Source of the DNA: Mycolicibacterium brumae
GTDB lineage: Bacteria; Actinomycetota; Actinomycetes; Mycobacteriales; Mycobacteriaceae
Assembly (NCBI RefSeq): GCF_025215495.1
Contig: NZ_CP104302.1
Location: 868,001 to 932,000 of the forward strand
DNA: 64,000 bases
Reading direction: 5' to 3'
The notes beneath the pieces were generated by a model. That model made no database searches and had not been told where the DNA came from. It saw only the letters and a list, made by a program, of their open reading frames with translations. The position numbers were made by a program, and so were the translations under genes. How positions within the stretch are numbered: the first letter of the stretch is position 1; each line of letters begins with the position of its first letter. Below, piece after piece: positions 11,350 to 22,176 of this stretch.

Positions 11350-11775
11350 TCGACTGTCCTCGCGTTCGTGCCGGGCAGAAACCCGGCGTCAAAACCTGTG
11401 AACAGCGTCACCTTACCGACTCAGTAGGCAGCTGTCGCCACAATGGTCACATTCCAGTAACGCGCGTCTCACACCGGGTAGCCCTTAAATCAACACCGAG
11501 CAGCCGCGGGCGCCCCTCATGAGCTTCCCGCTTGAACGGCGGTTGGCCCGCAGTATGGCTCAGCGGGTTCGTTGCCACTGAGCGGGCACCGACGTCCGGG
11601 ATTCGCCGTGAGCGTGCACTGAGGTTCGCGTTTCCCCAGGAGGGGGTGAACCTGGCTGCACCCTCGCGCCTGAATCCGAACCTGGCTGTACCTTCGCGCC
11701 TGAATCCGAACCCGAGCGCACGCTGGCGCGGCTTCGCTTCCCGAAGCGGAACCAGGATCATTCGCCGAACCGGCG
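11350..11775. repeat. Gene-free region with 30-bp periodic repeats
   Basis: No credible gene lies in these 426 bp. The right part (11350-11470) should hold the promoter of the transglycosylase gene. From about 11580 there are related units every 30 bp: GAGCGGGCAC at 11580, GAGCGTGCAC at 11610 and GAGGGGGTGA at 11640. A near-perfect 30-bp tandem pair starts AACCTGGCTG (11649-11678 and 11679-11708, two differences). A degenerate third unit begins at 11709. A minus-strand frame across this stretch (11447-11761) merely translates the repeats. Confidence 0.7.
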
Positions 11776-12360
11776 CTAATCCCCTTCGACGGACTCCGCC
11801 AGCGGCTGCTCGACCGGCCTGGGCTTCTTGCGGCGCTTCTTGCGGGGCGGCACGTGCGCGACGGGCGCGGTGGACCCGGGATCCGAGGGTGGCGTCAGCG
11901 CGTCCAGGCGCTCGTGCAGCTCCTCGAGCTCGCGGCGCAGGTAGTCACGGGTGGCCACCTCGCCGATCGCGACGCGCAACGCGGCGAGTTCGCGGGCCAG
12001 GAACTCGGTGTCGGCCTTGGTCTGGGCGGCGCGGCGGCGGTCCTCCTCCAGCGACACCCGGTCCCGGTTCTCCTGCCGGTTCTGGGCCAGCAGGATCAGC
12101 GGTGCGGCGTAGGCGGCCTGGGTGGAGAACGCCAGATTCAGCAGGATGAACGGGTACGGATCCCAGCGCAGGCTGACCGCGGCGAGGTTCAGTGTGATCC
12201 AGACGATCACGAAGATGGTCTGCCACATCAGGTAGCGGCCGGTGCCCAGGAACCGGGCCACCGATTCGCTGACCCGGCCGACCGCCTCGGTGTCCATGTT
12301 GAGCGTCGGCAGCCGGGGTCCGCGCGAAATGCGCGGCTGATCCAGCCTGCGGGGGCTCAC
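11776..12360 (-). CDS. DUF1003 membrane protein (Rv1231c-like)
   Basis: 194 aa. DUF1003 core with two transmembrane helices (about 43-63 and 72-92). The characteristic stretch is WQTIFVIVWITLNL followed by PFILLNLAFSTQAAYAAPLILLAQNRQ, ending in a charged coiled-coil (about 100-150) and a Lys/Arg-rich tail. The role of DUF1003 is not established. The start overlaps the end of the upstream PRC-barrel/CBS gene by 4 bp, so the two are co-translated. With MgtE-type domains in its partner, a link to divalent-cation handling is possible but only inferred. Confidence 0.85.
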   Translation of the reverse strand: MSPRRLDQPRISRGPRLPTLNMDTEAVGRVSESVARFLGTGRYLMWQTIFVIVWITLNLAAVSLRWDPYPFILLNLAFSTQAAYAAPLILLAQNRQENRDRVSLEEDRRRAAQTKADTEFLARELAALRVAIGEVATRDYLRRELEELHERLDALTPPSDPGSTAPVAHVPPRKKRRKKPRPVEQPLAESVEGD

Positions 12361-13631
12361 GACGCCATCTCGGGGTCGTCGCTGGCGCGCCAGTCGGTCG
12401 GGAGTAGGTGGTCGAGTAGATCGTCGACCGACACCGCGCCCAGCAGGTGGCCCTCGGCGTCGATCACCGGCCCGCAGACCAGGTTGTAGGCCGCGAAATA
12501 GCGGGTCACCGAGGTCAGTGACTGCCCGGGTGACAGGGTCGGCATCTCGTTGTCGAGCAGACCGCCGACCAGTTCGGCCGGCGGTTCGCGCAGCAGCCGC
12601 TGTAGGTGGACACAGCCCAGATAACGTCCGGTCGGGGTGGCCGTGGGGGAGCGGACGACGAACGCCAGCGACGCCAGGGCGGGGGTCAGGTCCGGGTCGC
12701 GCACCCGGGCCAGCGCCTCGGCGACGGTGGTGTCGGGGTTCATCGTCACCGGGTTCGTCGTCATCAGACCGCCGGCGGTGTCCGGGGAGTGCGAGAGCAG
12801 CCGCCGGACCGGGTCGGAGTCCTCCGGGTCCATCCGGGTCAACAGCTTCTCGGCCAACGTCGGGTTCAGCACGCCGAGCAGGTCGGCGGCGTCGTCGGGG
12901 TCCATCTCCTCGAGCACCGCGACGGCGCGGTCGGTCGGCAGGGTCAGCAGCAGTTCGGTCTGCTCGTCCTCGGAAAGCTCCTGCAGGATGTCGGCGAGCC
13001 GCTCGTCGTCGAGGGCGTTGATCACCTCCACGCGGCGCTTGGCGGGCAGGTCGCGCACCGCGTCGGCGACCTCGATCGGCTTTCGGCCCTCGAACTGGTG
13101 CAGCAGCTGCGCCACGCCCTGGTCCGGCATCGCCAGCCCCGACGGGGTCAGGCCGTGGACGTTCTGCCAGCTCACCACGTGCAGAGAGTTGCGCCGCAGC
13201 CGCCGGTAGCTGCGCACCGCCACCCGGTTCACCATCCAGTCCCGGGCCCGGTTCTGCTCCAGGCCCAGATCCACCACGGTGGAGTCGACCGCGGCCAGTT
13301 CCGGCAGCTCGGGATCGTCGACCCGCACCCGGGTGTCGAGCACCTGCCCGAGCACCAACACCTCACCGGGCCGCTGGGAGAACCGGGTCAGCGACACCGT
13401 CCCGGTGTTGAGCGTGATGGCGTGCGGCTCGATCGCGGTGATCCGCAGAATCGGCACGAAGATCCGGCGTCGGGTGAGCAGCTCGATGACCAGCCCCAGC
13501 ACCCGCGGTTGCTGGCGGACGATGCTCATGCTGATCACCACGTCACGCACCCGGCCCAGCGACTCACCGTCGGGGCCGAGCACCACCAGGCCGGCGAGTT
13601 GCGCCGCGAACACCCTGTTGACCGCCGCCAT
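12357..13631 (-). CDS. PRC-barrel / MgtE-N / CBS domain protein (Rv1232c-like)
   Basis: 424 aa, soluble. The N-terminal ~100 residues (LVVLGPDGESLGRVRDVVIS) look like a PRC-barrel. Residues ~165-280 are the MgtE N-terminal superhelical domain (EVADAVRDLPAKRRVEVINAL, LLLTLPTDRAVAVLEEMDPDDAADLL). Residues ~285-410 form a CBS pair (GGLMTTNPVTMNPDTTVAEAL, and GPVIDAEGHLLGAVSVDDLLDHL). The MgtE membrane channel is absent, so this is a sensor-like protein without the pore. It matches Rv1232c at the N-terminus as recalled. The ATG lies only 12 bp from the start of the divergent lyase gene. Confidence 0.86.
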   Translation of the reverse strand: MAAVNRVFAAQLAGLVVLGPDGESLGRVRDVVISMSIVRQQPRVLGLVIELLTRRRIFVPILRITAIEPHAITLNTGTVSLTRFSQRPGEVLVLGQVLDTRVRVDDPELPELAAVDSTVVDLGLEQNRARDWMVNRVAVRSYRRLRRNSLHVVSWQNVHGLTPSGLAMPDQGVAQLLHQFEGRKPIEVADAVRDLPAKRRVEVINALDDERLADILQELSEDEQTELLLTLPTDRAVAVLEEMDPDDAADLLGVLNPTLAEKLLTRMDPEDSDPVRRLLSHSPDTAGGLMTTNPVTMNPDTTVAEALARVRDPDLTPALASLAFVVRSPTATPTGRYLGCVHLQRLLREPPAELVGGLLDNEMPTLSPGQSLTSVTRYFAAYNLVCGPVIDAEGHLLGAVSVDDLLDHLLPTDWRASDDPEMAS

Positions 13632-13643
13632 AGGTCACAGGGT

Positions 13644-14660
13644 ATGAGTGAAACCGTGAACGGCGCGTATCGACCCCACGGAAATGCCGACGACGACCGT
13701 TATCTGCGGCCGCGGCGCACCTGCCTGTCGGTTCCGGGCAGCAGCCGCAAGATGATCGACAAGGCCAAGGGGCTGGCCGCCGACGAGATCTTCCTGGACC
13801 TCGAGGACGCCGTCGCCGTCGACGCCAAACCGGGCGCGCGGCAGACGGTGGCCGCCGCGCTTACCGAACCGGGCTGGGACGACGTCGGGCTGCTGGGCGT
13901 GCGGGTCAACGATTGGACCACCCCGTGGACGTATCTGGACGTCATGGAGGTCATCGACCCGGTGCTCGCCGCCGGCGGCCGGATCGACGTGGTGGTGCTG
14001 CCGAAGGTCGCCGAGGTCAGCCACATCCACGCGCTGGATCTGCTGCTGAACCAGCTGGAGGTCCGGCACGGACGGCCGGTCCGGGGCATCGGCGTCGACG
14101 CGCAGATCGAGACCGCCGGGGGACTGACCCAACTCGACGCGATCGCCGCGCACCCGCGGGTCGCGGCCCTGGTGCTGGGGCCGGCCGACATGATGGCCAG
14201 CCTGAACACCCGGACCCTGGTGGTCGGGGAGCAGCCGGAGGGCTATGACGTCGGCGACGCCTACCACCACGTGCTGATGTCGATCCTGATCGCCGCGCGG
14301 GCCCACGGCGTCGCCGCGATCGACGGCCCGTACCTCAAGGTCCGCGACGTCGAGGCGTTCCGCCGGGTGGCCGGCCGGTCGGCGGCGCTGGGCTACGACG
14401 GCAAGTGGGTGCTGCACCCGGACCAGATCGCCGCGGGCAACGAGATCTTCAGTCCCCGCCAGGCCGACTACGACCGGGCCGAACTGATTCTGGACGCCTA
14501 CGCGTGGCACACCTCCCAAGCCGGGGGCGCGCGCGGGGCGGTGATGCTCGGCGACGAGATGCTCGACGAGGCCAGCCGCAAAATGGCGCTGGTGATCGCC
14601 GGGAAGGGCCGCGCGGCCGCAATGGCGCGAACCGGAGAGCGGTTCGTCCCGCCGGCCTAG
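13644..14660 (+). CDS. HpcH/HpaI-CitE family CoA-ester lyase
   Basis: 338 aa. The fold is of the CitE/malyl-CoA lyase type: RRTCLSVPGSSRKMIDKAKG, the metal and CoA region EIFLDLEDAVAVDAK, the conserved Glu-containing IGVDAQIETAGGL, and LGPADMMASL followed by DGKWVLHPDQ. Likely reactions are cleavage or formation of malyl-CoA, methylmalyl-CoA or citramalyl-CoA. The exact substrate cannot be read from sequence. The ATG at 13644 is preferred over a long upstream extension antisense to the divergent gene. In H37Rv Rv1232c and Rv1233c are adjacent as recalled, so this gene looks like an insertion. Its stop shares a CTAG with the convergent gene. Confidence 0.84.
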   Translation: MSETVNGAYRPHGNADDDRYLRPRRTCLSVPGSSRKMIDKAKGLAADEIFLDLEDAVAVDAKPGARQTVAAALTEPGWDDVGLLGVRVNDWTTPWTYLDVMEVIDPVLAAGGRIDVVVLPKVAEVSHIHALDLLLNQLEVRHGRPVRGIGVDAQIETAGGLTQLDAIAAHPRVAALVLGPADMMASLNTRTLVVGEQPEGYDVGDAYHHVLMSILIAARAHGVAAIDGPYLKVRDVEAFRRVAGRSAALGYDGKWVLHPDQIAAGNEIFSPRQADYDRAELILDAYAWHTSQAGGARGAVMLGDEMLDEASRKMALVIAGKGRAAAMARTGERFVPPA

Positions 14661-15223
14661 GTCCAGGTGCCGGAGGTGCCGAAACTGGCGGCCATCACGA
14701 TCGCCCACAGCACGTAGAGCACCCACACGCCGATCCACAGGAAGCCGATGATGGTGCCGGCCAGCGCGAGGCCGTAGCCGTCCTGGCCGGTGCGCTTGGT
14801 CTCGTTCATGCCGAGGAAACCCAGGATGATCCCGACGATGGAGGTGATCCCGCAGAACAGGCCGAGCAGTGAGCAGACCAGCGAGGCGATCGCCTTTCCG
14901 TTGGTTCCCATCGGGACCCCCGGGGCGCCGTACGGGTCGTAGCCGCCGTAGTAGGGGCTCGGCATGGGCGGCGGGGCGTAGCCCGGCGGGTACGACGGCC
15001 CGACCTGACCCTGCGGGTGCGACGGCGGCGCCGCGAACGGCGCCTGCTGCGGGTAGGACGACGGGTTGTACGCCGGCGGGGCGATCTGGGTGGCGTCGCC
15101 CGGATAGTCCGTCGCCGGGTACTCCACCGCCGGGTACTCCACCGGCGCGAAACCCTGCGGCGGTTGCGATGCGGGGTCCTGCGGATGGCCGGACGGCGGA
15201 TGCGGAAACGTCATGGGCGTCAT
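14657..15223 (-). CDS. Pro-rich DUF4190-type small membrane protein (Rv1233c-like)
   Basis: 188 aa. Residues 1-100 are Pro/Tyr/Gln-rich and disordered (repeats like PAVEYPATDYP). Two transmembrane helices follow (about 110-135 and 150-178) in the DUF4190 arrangement: GKAIASLVCSLLGLFCGITSIVGIILGF and GLALAGTIIGFLWIGVWVLY. Function unknown. Such proteins are common in actinobacterial envelopes. The start is ATG 15223 or, three codons in, ATG 15214. It is divergent from the 15302 gene and convergent with the CoA-ester lyase, overlapping by 4 bp. Confidence 0.78.
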   Translation of the reverse strand: MTPMTFPHPPSGHPQDPASQPPQGFAPVEYPAVEYPATDYPGDATQIAPPAYNPSSYPQQAPFAAPPSHPQGQVGPSYPPGYAPPPMPSPYYGGYDPYGAPGVPMGTNGKAIASLVCSLLGLFCGITSIVGIILGFLGMNETKRTGQDGYGLALAGTIIGFLWIGVWVLYVLWAIVMAASFGTSGTWT

Positions 15224-15301
15224 TATCCCCGCCCGGCGCGCCGCGGCGGGTTGCGCGGGTCACTGTGACATTCGGCTGGGTATGCAGGACAATGGGCGGC
15301 G

Positions 15302-15829
15302 ATGACCAGTCCTTTTCAATCCGGCTCGCCGATGGGCGCCGCCCCGGGCGGCCCCGGTGGATCCCGCCGCGCCCCGGTGGGGTTGCCGACTCCGCCCCGC
15401 GGCTGGCCGATCGGCTCCTATCCCACCTACGCGGAGGCGCAGAAGGCCGTCGACTACCTGTCCGACCAGCAGTTCCCGGTCCAGCAGGTGACCATCGTGG
15501 GTGTCGACCTGATGCAGGTCGAGCGGGTGACCGGCCGGCTGACCTGGCCGAAGGTGCTCGGCGGTGGGGTGCTCACCGGCGCCTGGCTGGGTGTGTTCAT
15601 CGGGTTGGTGCTGGGCATCTTCAGCAACAACCTGGCCGGATCGCTGACCGCCGGCGTGCTCGCCGGAGTGGTGTTCGGCCTGATCACCTCGGCGGTGCCC
15701 TACGCGATGGCCCGCGGCACCCGCGATTTCAGTTCGACCATGCAGCTGGTCGCCGGACGCTACGACGTGCTGTGCGACCCGCAGAACGCCGAACGCGCCC
15801 GTGACATGCTCGCCCGTCTGAGCATCTAA
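15302..15829 (+). CDS. General-stress-protein-17M-like membrane protein (Rv1234-like)
   Basis: 175 aa. After a Gly/Pro-rich start, residues ~38-75 (IGSYPTYAEAQKAVDYLSDQQFPVQQVTIVGVDL) have the look of the general stress protein 17M domain. A glycine-rich membrane hairpin follows (about 88-140, GGGVLTGAWLGVFIGLVLGIF and GVVFGLITSAVPYAM), then a soluble C-terminus. Function unknown. It is located just upstream of lpqY as in H37Rv but separated from it by 91 bp containing a palindrome, so it is probably a separate transcription unit. Confidence 0.8.
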   Translation: MTSPFQSGSPMGAAPGGPGGSRRAPVGLPTPPRGWPIGSYPTYAEAQKAVDYLSDQQFPVQQVTIVGVDLMQVERVTGRLTWPKVLGGGVLTGAWLGVFIGLVLGIFSNNLAGSLTAGVLAGVVFGLITSAVPYAMARGTRDFSSTMQLVAGRYDVLCDPQNAERARDMLARLSI

Positions 15830-15886
15830 AGGACGCGCCGGGGCGACCCGAGTGTTGCGCGGCCCACACCAGCCCTCTAGCGTTCT

Positions 15887-15900
15887 GGCCTGAACAGGCC
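15887..15900. promoter_or_regulatory. 14-bp palindrome upstream of lpqY
   Basis: GGCCTG (15887-15892), AA, CAGGCC (15895-15900) form a perfect inverted repeat 20 bp before the lpqY start. It could be an operator for the trehalose-import operon or a short hairpin in the leader. No regulator can be assigned from sequence. Confidence 0.4.
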
Positions 15901-15905
15901 TGTGA

Positions 15906-18261
<2,356 letters not shown>

Positions 18262-18265
<4 letters not shown>

Positions 18266-19101
18266 GCCGCAACGTTGCCCCGGCCCGGGTGGCCGGCTGG
18301 TCGATCGTCAACATCCTGGTGCTGATCTACGCGCTGCTGCCGGTGCTGTGGATCCTGTCGCTGTCGCTGAAACCGACCTCGTCGGTCAAGGACGGCAAAC
18401 TGATCCCGACCTCGATCACCTTCGACAACTACAAGTCGATCTTCGCCGGCGGATCGGGATTCGGGTCGGCGCTGATCAACTCGCTCGGCGTCGGGCTGAT
18501 CACCACCGTCGTCGCCGTGCTGATCGGCGGGATGGCCGCCTACGCGGTGGCCCGGTTAGAATTCCGTGGCAAGAAACTGCTGATCGGGATGGCACTGCTG
18601 ATCGCGATGTTCCCGCAGATCTCGCTGGTGACGCCGCTGTTCAACATGTGGCGCCAGATCGGGTTGTTCGACACCTGGCTCGGCCTGATCATCCCCTACA
18701 TCACCTTCGCGCTGCCGCTGGCGATCTACGTGCTCTCGGCGTTCTTCCGGGAGATCCCGTGGGAGCTGGAGAAGGCCGCCAAGATGGACGGCGCCACCCC
18801 GGCGCAGGCGTTCCGCCGGGTGATCGCGCCGCTGGCCGCCCCGGGCATCGTCACCGCCGCGATCCTGGTGTTCATCTTCGCCTGGAACGACCTGCTGCTG
18901 GCCCTGTCGCTGACGGCCACGGAGCGGTCCATCACCGCCCCGGTGGCGATCGCGAACTTCACCGGCAGCTCGCAGTTCGAGGAGCCGACCGGGTCCATCG
19001 CCGCCGGCGCGATGGTCATCACGGTCCCGATCATCATCTTTGTTCTGATATTCCAGCGGCGGATCGTCGCCGGACTGACCTCCGGCGCGGTGAAAGGGTA
19101 G
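18262..19101 (+). CDS. sugB: Trehalose ABC importer permease SugB
   Basis: 279-aa MalG-type permease with six transmembrane helices. The EAA loop is [30 protein letters not shown] (about 170-200). The start ATG at 18262 overlaps the sugA stop (ATGA), and the reading frame is the expected length of SugB. sugC begins 2 bp after the stop. The second permease half of the trehalose recycling system. Confidence 0.95.
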
Positions 19102-19103
19102 CG

Positions 19104-20276
19104 ATGGCAGAGATTGTGCTCTCGCATGTGACCAAGAGCTATCCCGACGGGGACGGCGTGCGGGAAGTGGTCCGCGACCTGTCGCTGACCATCGCCGACG
19201 GCGAGTTCCTGATCCTGGTGGGCCCGTCGGGCTGCGGGAAATCCACCACGCTGAACATGATCGCGGGCCTGGACGACATCAGCTCCGGGGATCTGCTCAT
19301 CGACGGTGAGCGGGTCAACGAGAAGGCGCCCAAGGATCGCGACATCGCGATGGTGTTCCAGTCGTATGCGCTATACCCGCATATGACCGTTCGGCAGAAC
19401 ATCGCGTTCCCGCTGACGTTGGCCAAGTTGGGCAAGGAGGAGATCGCCGCCAAGGTCGATGACACCGCGCGCATCCTCGGACTGACCGAACTGCTCGACC
19501 GCCGCCCCGCCCAGCTTTCCGGTGGCCAGCGGCAGCGGGTGGCGATGGGGCGGGCGATCGTGCGAAACCCCAAGGCGTTCCTGATGGATGAGCCGCTGTC
19601 GAATCTGGACGCGAAGTTGCGCGTGCAGATGCGCGGCGAGATCGCGGCGCTGCAGCAGCGCCTCGGCACCACCACCGTCTACGTCACCCATGACCAGACC
19701 GAGGCGATGACCCTCGGGGACCGGGTGGTGGTGATGCTCGGTGGCGTCGCCCAGCAGATCGGATCCCCGACCGAACTCTACGAACGGCCGGCCAACCTGT
19801 TCGTCGCCGGCTTCATCGGCTCCCCGGCGATGAACTTCTTCCCGGCCAAGCTCACCGAGGTCGGCGTCGAACTGGCCGTCGGTGAGATCACCCTCACCCC
19901 GGACCAGATGAAAATCGTTGAGCAGCACCCGACTCCGCGCAATGTGATCGTCGGGATCCGTCCCGAGCACTTCGAGGACGCCGCCCTGATCGACGGGTAC
20001 CAGCGGATTCAGGCGCTGACGTTCACCGTCGCCGCCGACCGGGTGGAATCCCTCGGCGCGGACAAGTACCTGCACTTCCACACCCCCGGCGCGGGCGCCG
20101 CGCGGGCGGCGCAGCTGGCCGAGCTGGAGAACGGCGGCGGCGAGAGTTTCGTCGCGCGACTGTCCGCGGACTCGGCGGCCGTCACCGGCGCGCAGGTCGA
20201 ATTGGCTTTGGACACCTCGAAACTCGCGGTGTTCGACGCCGACACCGGGGTGAATCTGTCCATCCCGCCGTCATGA
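19104..20276 (+). CDS. sugC: Trehalose ABC importer ATPase SugC
   Basis: 390 aa. MalK-type ATPase with Walker [10 protein letters not shown] (about 36-44), Q-loop [13 protein letters not shown], signature [14 protein letters not shown] and Walker [16 protein letters not shown], then the C-terminal TOBE/regulatory domain (about 240-390). The ATG at 19104 follows the sugB stop by 2 bp. It energises SugAB. It is the last gene of the import operon. The next gene starts 9 bp after the stop and may be read through. Confidence 0.95.
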   Translation: MAEIVLSHVTKSYPDGDGVREVVRDLSLTIADGEFLILVGPSGCGKSTTLNMIAGLDDISSGDLLIDGERVNEKAPKDRDIAMVFQSYALYPHMTVRQNIAFPLTLAKLGKEEIAAKVDDTARILGLTELLDRRPAQLSGGQRQRVAMGRAIVRNPKAFLMDEPLSNLDAKLRVQMRGEIAALQQRLGTTTVYVTHDQTEAMTLGDRVVVMLGGVAQQIGSPTELYERPANLFVAGFIGSPAMNFFPAKLTEVGVELAVGEITLTPDQMKIVEQHPTPRNVIVGIRPEHFEDAALIDGYQRIQALTFTVAADRVESLGADKYLHFHTPGAGAARAAQLAELENGGGESFVARLSADSAAVTGAQVELALDTSKLAVFDADTGVNLSIPPS

Positions 20277-20285
20277 TGCGCTGAC

Positions 20286-20873
20286 GTGGACGTCCTCGCG
20301 CGGGTCAGGGCGCATCTGCGGGCGCACTTCGGGCAGGATCCGGACCAGGCGAGCGTCACGTTCCTGGGTCTGGAGCCCATCGCCATCCAGCGATTCGGTC
20401 CCGATCCGGAGAACCTGCTGCACTACGTCTCGGTGGGCTGTTCGAAGTATCCGATGGCCGATCCCGGTGCGGCGGTGGCGGATTCGGTGCGCGGCCCACG
20501 CGCCGAAGTGGTGGTCCGATTGCGCGCCGGCGTCCCCACCAGGGGGCTGGCGCGGGCGGTCGCGCTGCTGGCCGCGACCCCGGCCGTCGAAGGGGTGGTG
20601 CTGCGCTCCGGCGCGCTGATCGACGTCGGCGCCGCACTATGGGAGTCGCCGCCGGGCTCGGGAGTGTTCAGCGCATTCCTGTTGGGCCCCAGCGATATCG
20701 GCGACCTGGAACTGGACCCGCCGGCCGATCCGGTGGTGTTCCTTGCGGCCACCCCGATCACCGCCAACGAGGCGGCCTGGGTGCGGCTCAAGGGCGCCGA
20801 CGCGCTCGCCGAGGCATGGGCGCAGGACGAGGTGGACCCCACCGATCCGGCGCGGCCGGCCTGGGCGCCGTAG
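20286..20873 (+). CDS. Suppressor-of-fused (SUFU)-like domain protein
   Basis: 195 aa, soluble, starting with GTG at 20286. The sequence LHYVSVGCSKYPMADP followed by RGPRAEVVVRLRAG, and the later IGDLELDPPADPVVFLAATPITANEAAWVRLKGADALAEAW, resemble the bacterial SUFU (suppressor of fused) domain. Those proteins are often linked to polymorphic toxin immunity, but function in mycobacteria is unknown. It lies 9 bp downstream of sugC and may be its distal operon member. H37Rv has no gene between sugC and corA as recalled. Confidence 0.7.
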   Translation: MDVLARVRAHLRAHFGQDPDQASVTFLGLEPIAIQRFGPDPENLLHYVSVGCSKYPMADPGAAVADSVRGPRAEVVVRLRAGVPTRGLARAVALLAATPAVEGVVLRSGALIDVGAALWESPPGSGVFSAFLLGPSDIGDLELDPPADPVVFLAATPITANEAAWVRLKGADALAEAWAQDEVDPTDPARPAWAP

Positions 20874-20878
20874 CCGGG

Positions 20879-20911
20879 TTCGACGAGCGAGGAACGAGCG
20901 AGGAAGAGGCC
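20879..20911 (+). repeat. Dispersed 3'-end element (GACGAGC / GAGGAACGAG type)
   Basis: Directly after the SUFU-like gene, TCGACGAGCGAGGAACGAG followed by CGAGGAAGAGG matches, apart from one-base insertions, the core of the 56-bp tandem repeat after lprC at 49014-49045. Both copies lie immediately 3' of a stop codon and between convergent genes. Confidence 0.6.
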
Positions 20912-20933
20912 CGGCGCAAAAGCCCCTAGCCAG

Positions 20934-22052
20934 CTAGAGCCAGTGGTTGTGCCGGAAAATCCGGTGCAGGGTCAGGCACACCAGCAGCATTCCGAGCAGC
21001 ACCATCGGATACGCCATCGGATGGCTCAGTTCGGGCATGAATTCGAAGTTCATTCCGTAGATGCCGGCGATCATGGTCGGCACCGCGGCGATCGCCACCC
21101 ACGCGGAGATCTTGCGCATATCGGCGTTCTGCTGCATCCCGACCTTCGCCAGCGCTGCCTGCACCAGGGAGGTCAGCTGCTCGTCGTAGGACGCGATCTG
21201 CTCGGCGGCGTGGAGTTGATGGTCCAGCACATCGCGCATGTAGCGCCGAACCTCCTTGGGATAGAGGTCACGGTATTCGTTCTGGAGCTTCTCCAGCGCG
21301 TCGGTCAACGGCGTCACCGCCCGACGCAGTTCCACCACCTCCCGTTTGAGCAGGTAGATGGCGGCGATGTCGGTCTTGCTGCCGGGGGAGAAGGTGTCCT
21401 CCTCGATCTTGTCGACATCCACCTCCATCAGCGCGGTGACGTCCAGATAGTTGTCGACGACGTGGTCGGCGATGGCGTGCATGACGGCGAACGGGCCGAG
21501 CCGGAGCTGATTCTGGTCCTGTTCGAGCTGCCTGCGGATGGCGGCCAGGCCGCTGTGCTCGCCGTGCCGAACGGTCACCACGAAATCGATGCCGACGAAC
21601 ACCATGATCTCGCCGGTTTCGACGATCTCATGGGCCTGCTCGACGGACTGGTGCGGAATGTAGACCACCGTTTTGAGCACCAGGAACATGGTGTTGTCGT
21701 ACAGCTCCAGCTTGGGTCGCTGGTAGGCGTGCACGGCGTCCTCCACCGCGAGCGCGTGCAGGCCGAAGGCGTCGGCCACCGACTGCATCTGGTGCTCGTC
21801 GGGCTCGTGCAGGCCGATCCACACGAACGCCGAGCGCCCCTCGGCGCGCAGCTCGCGCAGTTTGGCCACCCCGGACTCATGGGTGAACCGGCCCGGCAGC
21901 CGCTTCCCGTCGACGTAGACCGCGCAATCCACCGTCGCCCGGGCGACGGGAACCGGAACCTTGGACGGGTGGCTCGGCTGATGCCCGAGCATTTCGCGCG
22001 CCAGCATTTCGCGCGCCAGTCGTTGCGGGGACATCGGGCGGAACTGGGACAT
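20934..22052 (-). CDS. corA: CorA-family Mg2+/Co2+ transporter
   Basis: 372 aa. A large cytoplasmic funnel domain is followed by two C-terminal transmembrane helices. The CorA signature GMN is in GIYGMNFEFMPEL (about residues 312-324), at the periplasmic end of TM1. The ATG at 22052 is preceded by a strong GGAGGGAGG. An upstream frame extension would run into the divergent promoter. Near the N-terminus a 15-bp tandem duplication (about 21989-22018) repeats the residues AREML. Divergent from the lpqZ-like gene. Confidence 0.94.
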   Translation of the reverse strand: MSQFRPMSPQRLAREMLAREMLGHQPSHPSKVPVPVARATVDCAVYVDGKRLPGRFTHESGVAKLRELRAEGRSAFVWIGLHEPDEHQMQSVADAFGLHALAVEDAVHAYQRPKLELYDNTMFLVLKTVVYIPHQSVEQAHEIVETGEIMVFVGIDFVVTVRHGEHSGLAAIRRQLEQDQNQLRLGPFAVMHAIADHVVDNYLDVTALMEVDVDKIEEDTFSPGSKTDIAAIYLLKREVVELRRAVTPLTDALEKLQNEYRDLYPKEVRRYMRDVLDHQLHAAEQIASYDEQLTSLVQAALAKVGMQQNADMRKISAWVAIAAVPTMIAGIYGMNFEFMPELSHPMAYPMVLLGMLLVCLTLHRIFRHNHWL

Positions 22053-22176
22053 GGTGACGAACCTCCCTCCCACGGCGCCGCAGGTGTTGAGCCGAACAGC
22101 GCAGATGCTACGCGCGGCCGGGCGATCCCGCCGATGGATCGCCGTCCGCCCGCGCCCGCTGCAGTACCCTGGCGCC

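Noticed and set aside
11447-11761. Possible 104-aa minus-strand protein with FGFRREG-type repeats
   Set aside because: It translates the 30-bp intergenic repeats and has no convincing start signal or known domain.
12606-13643. Long N-terminal extension of the CitE-like lyase
   Set aside because: The upstream frame is antisense to the CBS gene and reads like a GC shadow; the family start matches ATG 13644.
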